Assembly: GCA_025526935.1 (NCBI GenBank)
Contig: JAHLKD010000005.1
Location: 558,001-622,000, forward strand
Direction of reading: 5' to 3'
Length of the DNA: 64,000 bases
Source of the DNA: Cladochytrium replicatum
Taxonomy: Eukaryota > Chytridiomycota > Chytridiomycetes > Cladochytriales > Cladochytriaceae
Part shown: positions 1 through 15,807 of the stretch, one piece after another
Numbering within the stretch: the first letter of the stretch is position 1
Layout: each line of letters opens with the position of its first letter
Translations under genes and position numbers: made by a program
The notes under the pieces: model-generated
Seen by the model: only the letters and a program-made list of their open reading frames with translations
The model's database searches: none
What the model was told of the DNA's origin: nothing

Positions 1-242
1 TGAATACCGATAACATGTTTGGAGTTCAAGATGGAATATTCGTCGTGTCCGGCAGTATCTATGATCTCCGCTGCATACTCCTGATTGCGAATCTTGAGGA
101 TCTTTGTGAATGTGTTTTCGATGGTGGGATAGTATGTTTCGGCAAAATGGTTCTCGACGAATTGGACGGTCAGAGATGACTTTCCGACGGCACGTGAGCC
201 GAGCACTGCTATTCTTCTAACTTTCGGAGGTGCTTTGCTCAT
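1..242 (-). CDS. rheb: Rheb-type small GTPase, 5' part
   Basis: Small GTPase of the Rheb family, which in other eukaryotes binds endomembranes and activates TORC1. The first 80 codons are present without an intron and the rest lies beyond the window edge. Seen directly: P-loop GSRAVGKSS at residues 15-23, with Arg17 at the place of Ras Gly12, the Rheb hallmark; switch I YYPTIENTF; and G3 motif DTAGHDEY. The start is the ATG just before SKAPPKVRR, which gives a short N-terminus as in known Rheb. The C-terminal CaaX box cannot be checked. It is transcribed away from the phosphatase gene at 766. A Ras paralogue is less likely because of the Arg in the P-loop. Confidence 0.9.
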   Translation of the reverse strand, partial: MSKAPPKVRRIAVLGSRAVGKSSLTVQFVENHFAETYYPTIENTFTKILKIRNQEYAAEIIDTAGHDEYSILNSKHVIGI

Positions 243-765
243 GATGCAGTTTCTGTCTGATCGTAATGCAATGCGGGGCGGAGTCAGATAACTTCTTTGT
301 GAATAAATGGGGGTACGTACCAATAACCCGTGAAGTGAAAGTGAAAAATAAAGAGGACGTCAAAGGAACAGTCTTGTAGAGTTGGCAAGTTGCTGCTGTG
401 AAGTGCTAGGCAAGTGGTTGTAGGTTGTTTTTGCAGGACGCTCACAAATTTGTAGCGCCACATCTGGTGGTGGAGGTCTTGCATGATAAAACACTTTTCT
501 TATAAATACAGCACCAGTGCCTTGGAAACAGAGATCACAGTTCGATACAATAATGGTATTATTACTGTAAAATCGGACATCGTGATTCTATTGTATCATG
601 TGTGTTATGTAATTGCTTTCGTATTTAACATCCTTCCCAGCATATACGTTTGCTGCACGAAAAATGATCATCCTACTTCAAGCCAACGACCACCTGGTAT
701 TAATAATGCTTGATCGTGCAAATAAAACATACAATCACCCTATTATCTTATGGTGGCGCAGAAGC
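243..765. other. Divergent intergenic region (Rheb / phosphatase)
   Basis: AT-rich spacer between two divergently transcribed genes, so it should hold both promoters. Short ORFs here have no recognisable product. An in-frame extension of the phosphatase ORF starts at 613, but its residues look non-coding and precede the membrane anchor. Confidence 0.5.
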
Positions 766-2130
766 ATGAACCGAGCACCTCCTCCTGCATCGGCTCCACG
801 ATTCCCTTCCTTCTTCCGGTGTGCCATGCTCATACTGACCATCGCTGTCATTGTTGGGATCGCACTTTCCTACAGCTCCGTAACAAGTATCCCTTCTCAA
901 CCTCACCAAGAGCAAATCCCAATCCAGCATGACCCTGCCGAAAAGTCTCCGCTGCGGATCGTCGCTGTGGGAGATCTGCACGGTGATCTGGAAGCTTCAA
1001 TGCGAGTCCTTAAAATGGCTAAGATTTGCGATCATACCGGAAAGTGGATTGCGGAACCGGGTACCGTGTTTGTGAGCACGGGAGATATCGTGGATAGAGG
1101 TGAATTCGGTGAGATATCAGAGGCAAACCGAAGCTTATCTGGTTTTGAAGGCCCTGACACGCTGGCTCTATATTACTTGATGCGCAACCTCACGGAGCAA
1201 GCAAAGGCGAATGGGGGATTGGTGAGGCCTTCGCTTATGTCCACTCTGAAGTGTATGCTCACCATTGACAGGTTAAAGTTTCACTAGGGAATCATGAAAC
1301 TATGAATATGATGAGTAGGCTTGAAAGATACTTGAGGGAACGAATGTGTTGAACAAGTTGATGTTAGATGATCTACGCTATGTCCACCCAGGTGATACTG
1401 AGAGCTTCGGAGGACCAGAGAAGGTGCTTTACAACTCAAACAATCAGTGATGTATATTCACAGATATCATCTGACCTCATCAGCGGAAAGAGGCGTGGTC
1501 TAAGGATGGGTTTCCAGGTGGCTACCTCAGGACACTGAACATAATTAACCACGTCAACAGTACCGTCTTTGTTCATGGAGGGTGAGCCCAACTTGCACCT
1601 GCCATGGTCTGCGTTAACCTTATGTTGTTCAGAATTCATCCTGAATGGGTAAGGATAAGAATACGATAAACATCTGTCTATTTATTCAAATGCTAAGTTT
1701 AGGCTGCATATGGCATTGATGCCATGAACAAGGAAGCAAAGCATGCACTCGATAATCTAAGCCCAGAAGACTTGCGTTATGTTCCCATATTTAACTCAGC
1801 AAGCGGACCTCTCTGGTTAGTCTTTCTCATTTAAAACGGCAAACTGCAATTACCTTATCAGTTTCTTTGGTAAGGTACCGGGGGTATGCACTGGATGCAG
1901 AGTCCCAAGTTTGCCCATTGCTCACAAAAGCACTTGATTACTTGGGCATGGACCGTATGGTAATGGGACACACGGTTCAAGACGATGGACGAATTGGGAC
2001 TCGATGTGGCGGAAGGATAGTGCTGATTGATGTTGGAATATCGAAAGCTTACGGACGCCATTGTGCTGCGTTGGAGATCGTAGGCGATTCCTTGAAAGCG
2101 TTGTACCCAGAAGGGGCGGTACCCTTGTAG
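766..2130 (+). CDS. Shewanella-like protein phosphatase (calcineurin-like), membrane-anchored
   Basis: Metallophosphatase of the PPP-like Shewanella-like phosphatase (SLP) group; it should hydrolyse phosphoester bonds with two metal ions. Seven exons: 766-1221, 1272-1314, 1368-1423, 1484-1581, 1633-1648, 1703-1815, 1875-2130, summing to 345 aa. All metal-binding motifs are visible: GDLHGD (about residue 69), GDIVDRG, LGNHE, FVHGG and a late GHT. A hydrophobic stretch at about residues 20-40 (CAMLILTIAVIVGIALSY) looks like a signal anchor, so the enzyme probably faces the secretory lumen or the cell exterior. Exon 5 is only 16 nt. I chose the ATG at 766 because it directly precedes the anchor and an alternative at 613 adds non-conserved residues. 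SLPs are known from bacteria, plants, protists and some fungi; the substrate is unknown. Confidence 0.85.
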
Positions 2131-2364
2131 AATTTCCGAAGTTTTGGGGTGTTCTGTTCACTATTGCGGAATAGAGTATATCGAAAGCGGAAAACTCTTA
2201 CTCAAAATATGTGAGGAAATCTCAATTACAAGGCACAAACTGGTCGAAAACATCTCTAAATATAACCAACTTGCTTTCTCATCTGACAATACAAAAACAA
2301 ACCACAAATGGATTGATTATAAAACTTTAGCTCTCAGCAGCTTGACTCTCTACAGCTATCCGGA

Positions 2365-5300
2365 CTATGCTGATCTTCTTCTCTTCCAAGCCAAAGGATC
2401 GACAGGCGAAAATATTAGTTCTCCACTCTCGTTCTCGTCCTCTGTTCTACCAGCATGGCTGGCATTCGCAACGAGTGGTTTCATTTCCCCAGCTCTGTCG
2501 CGAGGTTCGACTCGTCGCTTGAGGATTTTCGTGCAGAAATATGAAAGCATATCCAACGGTGTCGAGCATTCGTCTCGTTCGATAACGCCAGACGAGGATG
2601 TCCGTGTAAATGAGTCGTGTGTACCAGCGAGGAACCGATGATCGGGGATCGTGAAGACCGCTGTTTTCTTTGAATCGATTGTGTGCAGGGCAGCGGATGC
2701 CGAAACCTCATCGTGACGCTCATTTGAAATATCGATCTTTTCCACTGCAACTCCATCTCGCATATCGCTTTGCAGCTCCAAGTTTCCACATTCTGATGTC
2801 ATTTTCCGGTTGCCAAGCGATTGGGGGCAATGCTCCGACAGAGGCGAGATCGCCAGCAATTCGTTGAGTTCGACTCCCAAACCTTCTCGAGCAACCAGCA
2901 TTGAGGGTGCAACGTCCAAAGTGGCCCTTGGAATGCTTTCAACGGCCTTGTCTCCACTTGCAATTTCCGATGCCTCGGTATCTACCGCATTTCCTTCACT
3001 CATCGTAAAACGTGTAAGTGGAGCCATCCCCACTGGAGTCCTGCCGTTGTGGGCATCGCTGTCTGACTTGAACGGGTTGAGAGTACCATCCGCGCAAAGG
3101 CTTTCAATGTTCGCTTGTCCGTCGACTGAAAGCACAGAGCTTGCATGGCTTGAGATATAGTCTACAGAGATCCCGGAAACTTTATCTCTGCCACTATCGT
3201 TGCTAAGCACAAGTTCAAAACGTATGGTGGACAGTGCTTCGTTGTTTGTTTGCGCCGAGTCGCCCATGTTCATCAATGAAAGCTCCTGCTGATCATTCCA
3301 GCTTATGTTCGAGACTCCTTCAGCCATGTTGCTGAAGAAGGGGAGTATGCCTCCCGTATCCATTGGCAGCCAATTGTTTGCAGGCAACACATTCGGTGTA
3401 GGGGCAGCGAAAGTGAGTGAAACCTCTTCGAATTCATCAACTTTTCCTTGCAACGGCAGTTTGTGCAACGTCAATTTGTTTGCCCGTACACTACTGTTCG
3501 GATCCTTCCCGAAAACTGTTTGCGGCATTAATTCAATATCATCGAGCTCCAGATCGCTCCCTAGTACAGACTCGTTGTGTAGACGGTTTGATCTCTGCGG
3601 AGAAGGCTCTGTCTCGCTTTCTTCTTCCTCAGAACACTGAATTCTAACGTGGTGTCTGTTCCTTTGGGAAGAACGCCAATCCCGTCGATCCTGTTGAAAG
3701 GAACTTCTGTTTTGCTTCCGGCCTTCGGTTGAGACACGTCTACTTTGCTTCGGATTTTCGGTAGTCAGGTCCTCGGTCGAAAATTGTCTTTTCTTTACTT
3801 TTTTAGTGAATGCTACTTTGTCGTAACGAACTTCACGGTACTTCAGACGTTCCGCGGCACATAAGAGTGGAATCTTTGGTCGTTGAATACCGCCCTCGCT
3901 CAATGCCTCTGGAATGTTCTTTCGCCCACGTAGATCTATTACGCGTGTCTCGCCGTCCGCGCTCGCATCCAGAACAACTGAAGGAAGTCCAAACGTCATG
4001 CGGGACTTGTATCCGCCCTCAATCTGAGACGCAGCAAGTTTTGTTTCCCAATCCTTGGGTCGAATAAGAGTGCAAATAAGATCCATGAAATATAAATTCA
4101 GCTAGTCCAACAAACCTTGAATCCCTTTGCGTGTGGATTGAAGTTCTTCTTCAGATGATTGACCTGCGGATTCTGATAATGGGTGACGGCAACGAATGCA
4201 GTCTCATCAAACTTGATGATCCGATGACGCAGCATGTACATATCCGAACTCTTTGTGACGTCTGTAGTAATTATATTATCTTCATCGCTCTCCTTCGGAA
4301 TGAACCCTTCGTACGCAATCACGCTCTCGTTATCGTCTTCTTGCGTGCTGCTTGCCGGGAGCGTGCTTGCAGTGCTCTTCGAGAGATCCCTTTTCCTTTT
4401 ACCGCCCGACTTGGTTCCCTGCCTTGCCTCTTTGTCATCCAAGATCGTAATGTGGATTCGCGGTTGGTACATGTGAAACGATGCGACAAAAAATTGTCCC
4501 CCCGGAATCGCTTTGGGTGTCGCGCCTGCTATGACGTTTGAAAAGTCGAGGAGCTTCTCTTGATCGAGGGGTGCTGTCTGTCGCGGAGCTCTCCTAGACG
4601 CCCATGTGGCAGAGTGAGAAGACGATGAGCGCGACTTGGAAGCAAACTCGCTTTTGATCCGGTGGCCTCGACCCCCCTGTATATAGGAATCATCTGAAAA
4701 TGATGCTGACAGATCCCATTCGGCTACGGAGGAAGCAGTGTCGGAGTCCGAGCTGTAGCAAGACCTCTTGTTCCTGTTTTTAGCGTGTTGATTTTTGGTC
4801 GATTTCGTTTTGCGGCTCCGTTTTCCAGGATCGGAGGCATCATCAGAAGACTCTGATCCGTTCGAGAAGTTGGTCAGCTTGAGATTCTTGAAACAAACGC
4901 CATTTTCGATCCAGTATGAACCTGCAAGATATAGCAATCGCGTGAGCTCTGCTGAAGTGATAATTCGGCACCAAAAATACCCTTTTGCGGGGATTCAGGA
5001 TGTGTATAAGGCTCGGAAGGCGGAGGAACAGCCTCCACCAAAGGCGATCCGTCAGAGTGCACGACCGGCACCCATGATCCACCTTTGAAACGATATCGGT
5101 ATGGTGTCACTTGAACCAAGTCGATAGAAATAGAATACATCGTCTAAAAGAAAAGTCTGATAAGATCATACGTAATTGGAAGGTTCGACATTAATCCTCA
5201 CTGTTGGGTCCATTTGGTATGGCCTGAAACGCAGAGTGGGAAACAGGCATCGGCCGCGCTTTGTGATAATCATCTCATTCTGGATCAAGTGGAATCGCTC

Positions 5301-6291
5301 CCATATTGGTGCATCGACAATCTCCAGGAAAGGGCCGGTCATCGCGAATTTTACACCGTCTTGAGTTTCCGAGACTTCCGATCTGATGTCCATACCTTCG
5401 AATACAGATTAGCTCATGGAATCATCCTCAGATAAAATTCACCCACTCTTCTTTGGCGTCCTCTTGCAGACTTGCGCATTGCTTGTGCGAGAGGCTGCTC
5501 GCTTAGACGCAGGATCCTTAAATGAAAACGAGGGAAGATTTTGCAGGCGTAATTGCCGGAATCCTTGTGGACCTTGCTCGGATTTAGGTTCCTCTTCTAC
5601 CAGCTGAGCCAGGGCTTCCTCACGTGCGCTGGAGTCTTCCCCTCCGTTTCTTACTAGCATCTTTTTGCGAACTGGGCCTAAAGTTGAACTCATTTAGAAG
5701 AAACGAAGTCACCAAATTGTTTGAATTGGATATACCTTGGTCGAATATGGAATCGATTGCATCGTTCGTTCTGATCCTCTTCTCCCTGGGAGCAGATCTC
5801 GGGTTGCTTTTGGCCAGGTTCGGTTGGTTCAATAGTGCAGAACGTGAATCTTGTGTATTTTTTTGCTCGTTTGGAGATTCTTGAGCTCGCCTTACTGGAG
5901 AGACGATTCGCTGGAGTTCCGGAAGTTCAGAAGCGGTGAGCTGGTTTCGGACGAACCCAGTAGGACCAGGAGCACTCTTGTGACGAAGTTTGTGAGGAAA
6001 TTTTTTGGTTTGCGTACTGAATCTCTGGTCTCGAGAGTGTGGTGCTGTCGGGGAGACAACTGACGATGAGCTACTAGACGGCGTGGGAATCGTGACGGCT
6101 TGTCCGTATCCTTGGCGAGCAATTGGAGGGGATTGAAATGGCGAACCGACAGGAACGTAGACTACCCTTGGGGTGGGAAGAGTTCCAAATTGTGTGAACT
6201 GTACAGCATTAGGATTGCCTTGCTGTTAGGTCACGGGTGAGAGTCAATCACAAAGAGCAGAAAGTTTGTACGAGCGTGAAGGACTAACCAT
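2365..6291 (-). CDS. T-box (Brachyury-type) transcription factor with insertions inside the T-box
   Basis: DNA-binding transcription factor of the T-box family. Exons (5'->3'): 6289-6291, 6222-5736, 5677-5443, 5382-5202, 5143-4981, 4921-4116, 4053-2365, giving 1,187 aa in one frame. T-box landmarks in order: WERFHLIQNEMIITKRGRCL (about residue 269), PTLRF, YRYRFKGGSWVPV, HPESPQ, FKNLKLTNF, YQPRIHI (about 505), FVAVTHYQN (about 594) and NPHAKGFK at the domain end. The normal 180-residue domain is stretched to about 355 by a Ser/Arg-rich insertion of about 115 residues before YQPRIHI and a second of about 55 before FVAVTHYQN. The 560-residue C-terminal part is low-complexity, without a recognised domain. 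Exon 1 as ATG alone (intron 6223-6288) is inferred from frame; the exact N-terminus is the weak point. T-box genes are known in animals, Capsaspora and some early-diverging fungi. Confidence 0.88.
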
Positions 6292-7065
6292 TGCGAGTAA
6301 AAGAAAAGATGAAGCGAGAGAGCACGGTAGTAGTGAGGACGGGAAATAAGAAGCTGGGGTTGACGGGGGAGACAACGCACGGATCAAGTGGGGCACCACT
6401 GAAATGGTCTTGAGAGCTCACCACCGCGCACGGACCATGCTGAAGAGCACTAGTCGCTACAACGATTGGCACGCCCGTGGGAATGTTGGTGATCTCTTTT
6501 TGGGTGGGGCGATCATTTCAGAGCCATTTATTTACAATGAAATCCATTGATCGCAATCATGGAAACTGGCCTATGGCAGATAGTTACTTTATGATAAATA
6601 GTGGGGAAAATGGACATGACAGTCGGACAAGCCTGGTCCAACCACCTCATGCATCACAACCCGATATGAATAGTTAATTAACAAACCCTTCACAGTCCCT
6701 TCACTTGGGTTAGGGTTGTCACGGCAGTGCCACCACCCAACATTCTCACCTTCAAAATCACATCACACCCACCATGGCTGTTGGAGAAATTGGTGGCTGG
6801 TGTAATGTTATTGTGGATAACGTTGTTTGATCTCCACAATTTCATGCGAAACGTCTTTTGGTTTGTTTTGATCTTTATTTGGCTTGCTATTTGTTTCTGT
6901 TTGCAGTTCGGATCGATTGAATGTTTTTCCGGTGTTCAGTTAAAAATGGGCAAGTAGGTCGTGGGAAATACATCATCACAAAAGAGCATATTCACTGGTC
7001 TCTTCAAACTCTCACGAGCCCCAATCACAACATTATCACTCGTCCACTCCCACAATGGCAGATAA
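6292..7065. other. Intergenic region upstream of the T-box gene
   Basis: About 770 bp with no ORF that looks coding. It includes the T-box promoter on the minus side. CA- and TG-rich stretches and several ATG codons are present, but no domain, RNA gene or repeat was recognised. Confidence 0.4.
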
Positions 7066-8602
7066 ATGGTAAATGCTCCACGTGATGCTGTGCACATCAT
7101 TTATGAATCCCAGTTACGCGTGACCGTTATGGAATCCATGAATTGTCCTGCTACCGATTTCAAGCTAAACCCTCGTCCTCATTTGCAAAAACGCAGGTCC
7201 ACCAGCGAATTCGTTATAGATGCTACCCGCACTTCCATCAAGAAGCTCTTCTACACACTTCACTTCTCCTTCCACAGCATGGCAATGCCTGTCTCAGCCG
7301 TTGACTCTTACATTCGCACGTCTGCCGACCACTAATTACTCGGCTCCGGCAAACAAAACGACAAGAATGCGGCCAACGATTCGAGCGGGAGACGTACCGG
7401 ATATGCTGGCAGAATGTCTACTGTCCCGGCCCGAAAGCGTCACCTGAACTTCCTTACGCGCATGGCAATCCGTTGCCTTCAAGGTGTTATGAACTAACAA
7501 TATCATACACTCAGCAAGTTAATCTGTGGAAATTTTAGACCTCCACGGACCTTATTGATTTCATCGTGCAGCTTCGTATTGCAAACAGCATTCTTGACAT
7601 CACACCAGTTCCGAATTCCGCAACTTTGAAGCCCGTTCGCCTTCATGTTCACCGGCTGGACCTCCTTGTCTATGAACGCCGTACAAGAGACGCCATTTGG
7701 GGCCGCGATGGCGTAAATGGTTACTTGATTCCTGAGGAATGCACCGGCTCGTATGAGTTGTACGGTGAATGGATTCTTCCGCGTGAAGGTCTGTCATCCA
7801 ACCGCCCCTCCAAAATCGTTCTCTCATTGTCATTGTAAGTTCTCAACGAAATTCCTGTGTTCCGGCCTAATGGTTGTTCTTTGAAGATGGGCGACTCTGC
7901 TGGTGGTGGTCTCACTCTGGCTCTACTCCTTTATCTCAAATCATTCCTTGTTTCTCCAACCGCCCCTCACAACCCGGTATTCCAGCTTCCTCGTTCTGCT
8001 ACCGTCTTCTCGCCATGGGTTGACGTTGCTTGGGGCATGGAGTCTTGGCACCGCAATATCAAAACCGATTACCTCCCCCCTCTAGCTCCAGATTTCTTCC
8101 ACAAAATGTACAGTGACACTTTGAATCCAGTGTTCTACTACTTGGTTGGTACGGAGTTTCCGAGCGTGACTACCTGGACCGCCCCTCTTCTCCTCTCGGA
8201 AAAGCTATGGCTACGGCACGCGAAATCATGAGAGCTTGGTCAGGGAAGGGGAAGCTCGAGAAGGTGCTAGTCAACGCTGCACGGAGCGCCGACAGTGCTG
8301 GCACTTACAGCCATTTGATTCTTCAATTCATAGCAAGCGGGAAGTGCGGAGGTTCTGTCACGAGCCTAACCAAATCTTGTACGTGTTGTCACAAGCTGGG
8401 GTTCAAGTGCAGTACGAAGTATACACGGACATGCCTCACGTTTTCCAGATCATTCCTTCAATTCTTTCCCCGCCTCACCAATTTCCAGATCATTCCTTCA
8501 ATTCTTTCCCCGCCTCACCAAGCGTTTGAACGGGTTGCGGATTTTGTGGAAGGGAAGTTGGATGCCGAAAGCGAACCTGGGGTCTTTGTTGTGGATGGGT
8601 GA
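7066..8602 (+). pseudogene. Decayed alpha/beta-hydrolase (HSL/steryl-acetyl-hydrolase-like)
   Basis: Remnant of a hormone-sensitive-lipase-type alpha/beta-hydrolase. The nucleophile elbow GDSAGGGLTLALLLYLKS is intact near 7890-7940, and a DMPHVFQ segment with the presumed catalytic His lies near 8430-8450. The oxyanion-hole HGG block and about 100 residues that should lie between GEWI (about 7775) and GDSAGG are missing. After about 8200 the similarity jumps between all three frames (YSHLILQFIASGK, then YVLSQAGVQVQYEV). A 40-bp tandem duplication (8442-8521) adds another frame break. Introns may explain one junction, but not the missing oxyanion hole plus the later frame changes. Limits are approximate; the 5' part before about 7560 is poorly recognisable. 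Confidence 0.65.
8442..8521. repeat. Tandem duplication, 2 x 40 bp
   Basis: A 40-bp unit (starting TTTCCAGATCATTCCTTCAA) is repeated head to tail inside the hydrolase remnant. The copies look identical, so the event is recent; 40 bp is not a multiple of 3, so it shifts the frame. Confidence 0.9.
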
Positions 8603-9299
8603 GAGAACATCGGGACGTGGGAGCGTCTAGGGACCGGCTATGTGGATATGTTTCCGCCTTGGGAAGGAACGCGTTAATCAAATCCTTTCATATCGGTCGA
8701 GATGTATCATTGCCTCGGGAATCGCCGCCGAGGCGTCAGTTTGGGGGAGGATCCATATCGAACAACGCGAGACGGAAAGAAAGGGACCGAGCTGCTCTGG
8801 AAATGAGGCTCGCAAACTAGCGATGGGAAGAAAGCTCGCAAGATCATTCCAACGTTAGACTGAGGGACACATTCGAAATCCGAACAGAGATTCATTGCAT
8901 TGTTTTTAAGTGCTAGCAGATGAATCGGAGCTGCAGGACGTGGATGATGCGATGGTCTGGCTGGCTTATTATGACCATCGATCTGCCATGGTGTTTCTGG
9001 ACAGGTTGAAGACTGGAAAAGTGGCTCACCAGAATCGCACTGGGACACCATCTTTGGAACGACAGAAGCGATTCTTCGGTTTGGAAGATATCAAAAGCAA
9101 GTCGCAGTGTTTTTCTTTGCGGTTAGCATTCTGAGAAAGTGGCTCACCAGAATCGCACTGGGACACCATCTTTGGAACAACAGAAGCGATTCTTCGGTTT
9201 GGAAGATATCAAAAGCAAGTCGCAGTGTTCTTCGCAAAGACTGCAGGAAAGTGGGTCGACGTTTACACCACTATGGTACAAGGGTTATCTGTGCACTGC
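8603..9299. other. Gene-poor stretch with unrecognised ORF fragments
   Basis: Spacer between the hydrolase remnant and the 3' end of the PAR-1-like kinase. A plus-strand fragment around 8910-9130 reads as a plausible peptide (WLAYYDHRSAMVFLDRLKTG) but matches no family I know and is cut by a duplication. Nothing else is supported. Confidence 0.4.
9018..9231. repeat. Near-identical 96-bp direct repeat, period 118 bp
   Basis: Two copies at 9018-9113 and 9136-9231 share the segment beginning AAAGTGGCTCACCAGAATCG, with one mismatch noted (GGAACGACAG versus GGAACAACAG). They are separated by 22 bp. The pattern fits a local tandem duplication. Confidence 0.85.
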
Positions 9300-13457
<4,158 letters not shown>

Positions 13458-13736
13458 GGTATGATTGCTTGGGTTTGCGACGAAACAATATACTTATGTT
13501 GTCGGGCTACCTAAAGTTTTCTGCACAAACTCAAACCTCAGGATCACCAGATCATGCATGGCGATAATGATCCCTTGAAATAGAAAGACGGACGGCGGTT
13601 GCCCAATCACACTCAAGACTTCTCCGGCAAAGCTTCTCCATCCAGCCCAATCGAGAAAGCAGGATGGGCTCAGGTATTTTAATACCAAGTGGAAGACAAT
13701 GTGTCATCGTAATTTATTTGAAAGCGCAGAGAAATC

Positions 13737-15699
13737 TCAGCTGGAACTAAACATGTAACACAATAGCTCTTGTAGTGCATCCCGCCGGAAAGGTTTTAGC
13801 AGGAACGCTTTTACACCTAAAGCAATAAACCGGTCCCTGATCCCCTCATAGGTATCTCCTGTGATGCACGCGATTCGTGCTTTGGGGTTTATAGCCAAAA
13901 TCTGCTTTGAAGCTTCGTAGCCATCCATCACCGGCATCTGATTGTCCATGAATATCACTGAATATGCCGTTTTCCTAGCCATTTTAACAGCCTCCAGTCC
14001 GTTGTAGGCGAAATGGACGTTTGGAAAATCCAAGCTCTTCAGCAGGCGGTGCATGAACTGCTGGTTCACGTAGTTATCTTCCACAACGAGAACCGGCTTC
14101 GCCCTCTCTTCAAATGGAATGTCCGCGTCTTGGCTTGCTTCTTTCATTGCAGCCTTTTCAGCTTCATCGGTGAGAAGCTCCACAATGACCGTAAAGGAGA
14201 TTGACGTTCCGGGACCAGTCTTTTTCTGCAAAGAGATTTCCCCGCTCATGAGATTGACGAGCTTCTTGCATATTGTCAGACCCAGCCCGGTTCCACCGGC
14301 CCTTCTCGTTGACATTGTTTCGACTTGACTGAATGGTGTAAACAGAGTACACCATTTGGATTCTGGGATCCCGATCCCTTCATCAACAATGGTAAACTTA
14401 AGTTCAAGATGGGGCCGCGATGTCCAAAGTGGAAATGAATGAGTGGTCCAAATAGTTTCAACTGTTATCTGGATGCACCCGTGGGCGGAGAACTTGATTG
14501 AATTGCTGACCAGATTGAAGACGATCTGACGGAGTCGAACCTGATCGGTGATAACAAACTCGGGTACGTTCTCTAGCACTTTTATCTCCATCCCCAAGGT
14601 TTTCTCGTCTAGTTTTGCTTGGAAAGATGCTTTGACTAACTTGAGAAGCGAACGAATATTTGCTTTTTCGCAGTGCAGTTTCATTTGTCCCGCGTCGCAT
14701 TTTGAATAGTCTAAGACATCATTCACAATGGCCATAAGCTGGGAAGAGCATTCATCGATCGTCTCCAAGCATTGGGACTGATCGTCCGTCAGGTTTGAAC
14801 CCTTTGGAAACACGTTTAGCATCCCAATAATGCCTGTCAGTGGAGTCCTGATTTCGTGACTGACTATTGCAAAGAATTGACTTTGAAGACCATCTTTCAT
14901 CGACTTCTCTTGTTCTTTTCGTAGAGCCGTTACATCCCACTGTGCACCGATATACAACGGTGGTTTCCTGTTTGCCATCGGAACAAATTTAAGTCGATAT
15001 CGCAGGTCGCCCCCATCGCCACCAATGAACCGAACGTCTGATTCCCACTCTGCAGGAGCATCTATAGCCCGTTTCATTTCTGCCAACTTCGTCTCCTTTT
15101 CTTCTGGTTGCATAGACTCACGAATATCGCGCTCAGGATGTATCAACACCTGATGCATCTTGACCCATTCGTGATTAGTGTACTGAAGGTTTCCCATATT
15201 GTCTCCGACGAAGACAGCTATAGGACATTCGTCCACTACTGATTTCCAATATTCCTTCTCTTGTCGAAGAACGTGTTCGTCGGTATAGTCAATCAGCATA
15301 CACAGTGTATGGCCATTTTTCTGGGAGGAGACACATTTCAGTTTGTACCAAGCACCATTCACACATTCGACAACTAGCTCGGCGGCGTTGAACGGCTTCG
15401 TGATCACTTGATCAACCTTCTCTCTGTATGGTGGCTGAAATATTGCACTGAAATTGTCAATCGAAAGGCCTGTAAGATCTTGTTTGGCAGCGTTGATCAA
15501 TTCTCTCATTGCACAGTTGATATCTGGTTCAGATGTGCCTCCGTCTAACCAAACGGGGGTGTCTAGCAAGTCCATCCATTCCAATAACGTTGAGGCATCG
15601 TCGATCATGGTTGAATTTGCCACACAGGACACTACATTGTTCGAAAGCTGGTTTCCAATCAGAGATCGCAACCAAATTGGCAATATCCGGATTTACCAT
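13737..15699 (-). CDS. PAS-domain hybrid histidine kinase
   Basis: Two-component hybrid sensor kinase; it autophosphorylates on His and passes the phosphate to its own receiver Asp. Proposed exons are 15699-15697 (ATG only) and 15647-13737 (637 aa). Layout: N-terminal PAS-like part (about 1-125), a second PAS (about 135-240, CPIAVFVGDNMGNLQYTN), H-box SHEIRTPLTGIIGML (His about 265), N-box VFNLVSNSIKFS, G-boxes VDEGIGIPE and GTGLGLTICKKL, receiver VLVVEDNYVNQQ with acceptor Asp in FMDNQMPVMDG (about 569) and Lys in FLLKPF. No membrane segment, so probably cytosolic. If the first intron is not real, the start is the in-frame ATG at 15608 (623 aa). The neighbouring dead copy keeps the same ATG|GTAAAT arrangement, which favours the spliced start. 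The signal is unknown. Confidence 0.9.
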
Positions 15700-15807
15700 A
15701 ATTCGTGCAGGTTGATGGGCTGGCTTGTTGGTCTGTGCTTTACCCACATGATAGGCACCTGAAACGTTAATGAAACGACGGCAGGTTGTCATATCTTTAT
15801 TGAAAAT

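Noticed and set aside
613-765. N-terminal extension of the phosphatase ORF starting at 613
   Set aside because: The 51 extra residues are not conserved in character, and the ATG at 766 directly precedes the signal-anchor segment.
2810-4541. Plus-strand ORFs of 80-136 codons across the T-box gene
   Set aside because: They are antisense to long exons of a well-supported gene and have no recognisable motif.
15529-15792. Minus-strand ORF beginning MTTCRRFINVSGAYHV upstream of the histidine kinase
   Set aside because: It overlaps the kinase exon in another frame. Its ATG GTA AAT is better explained as a start codon followed by an intron donor.
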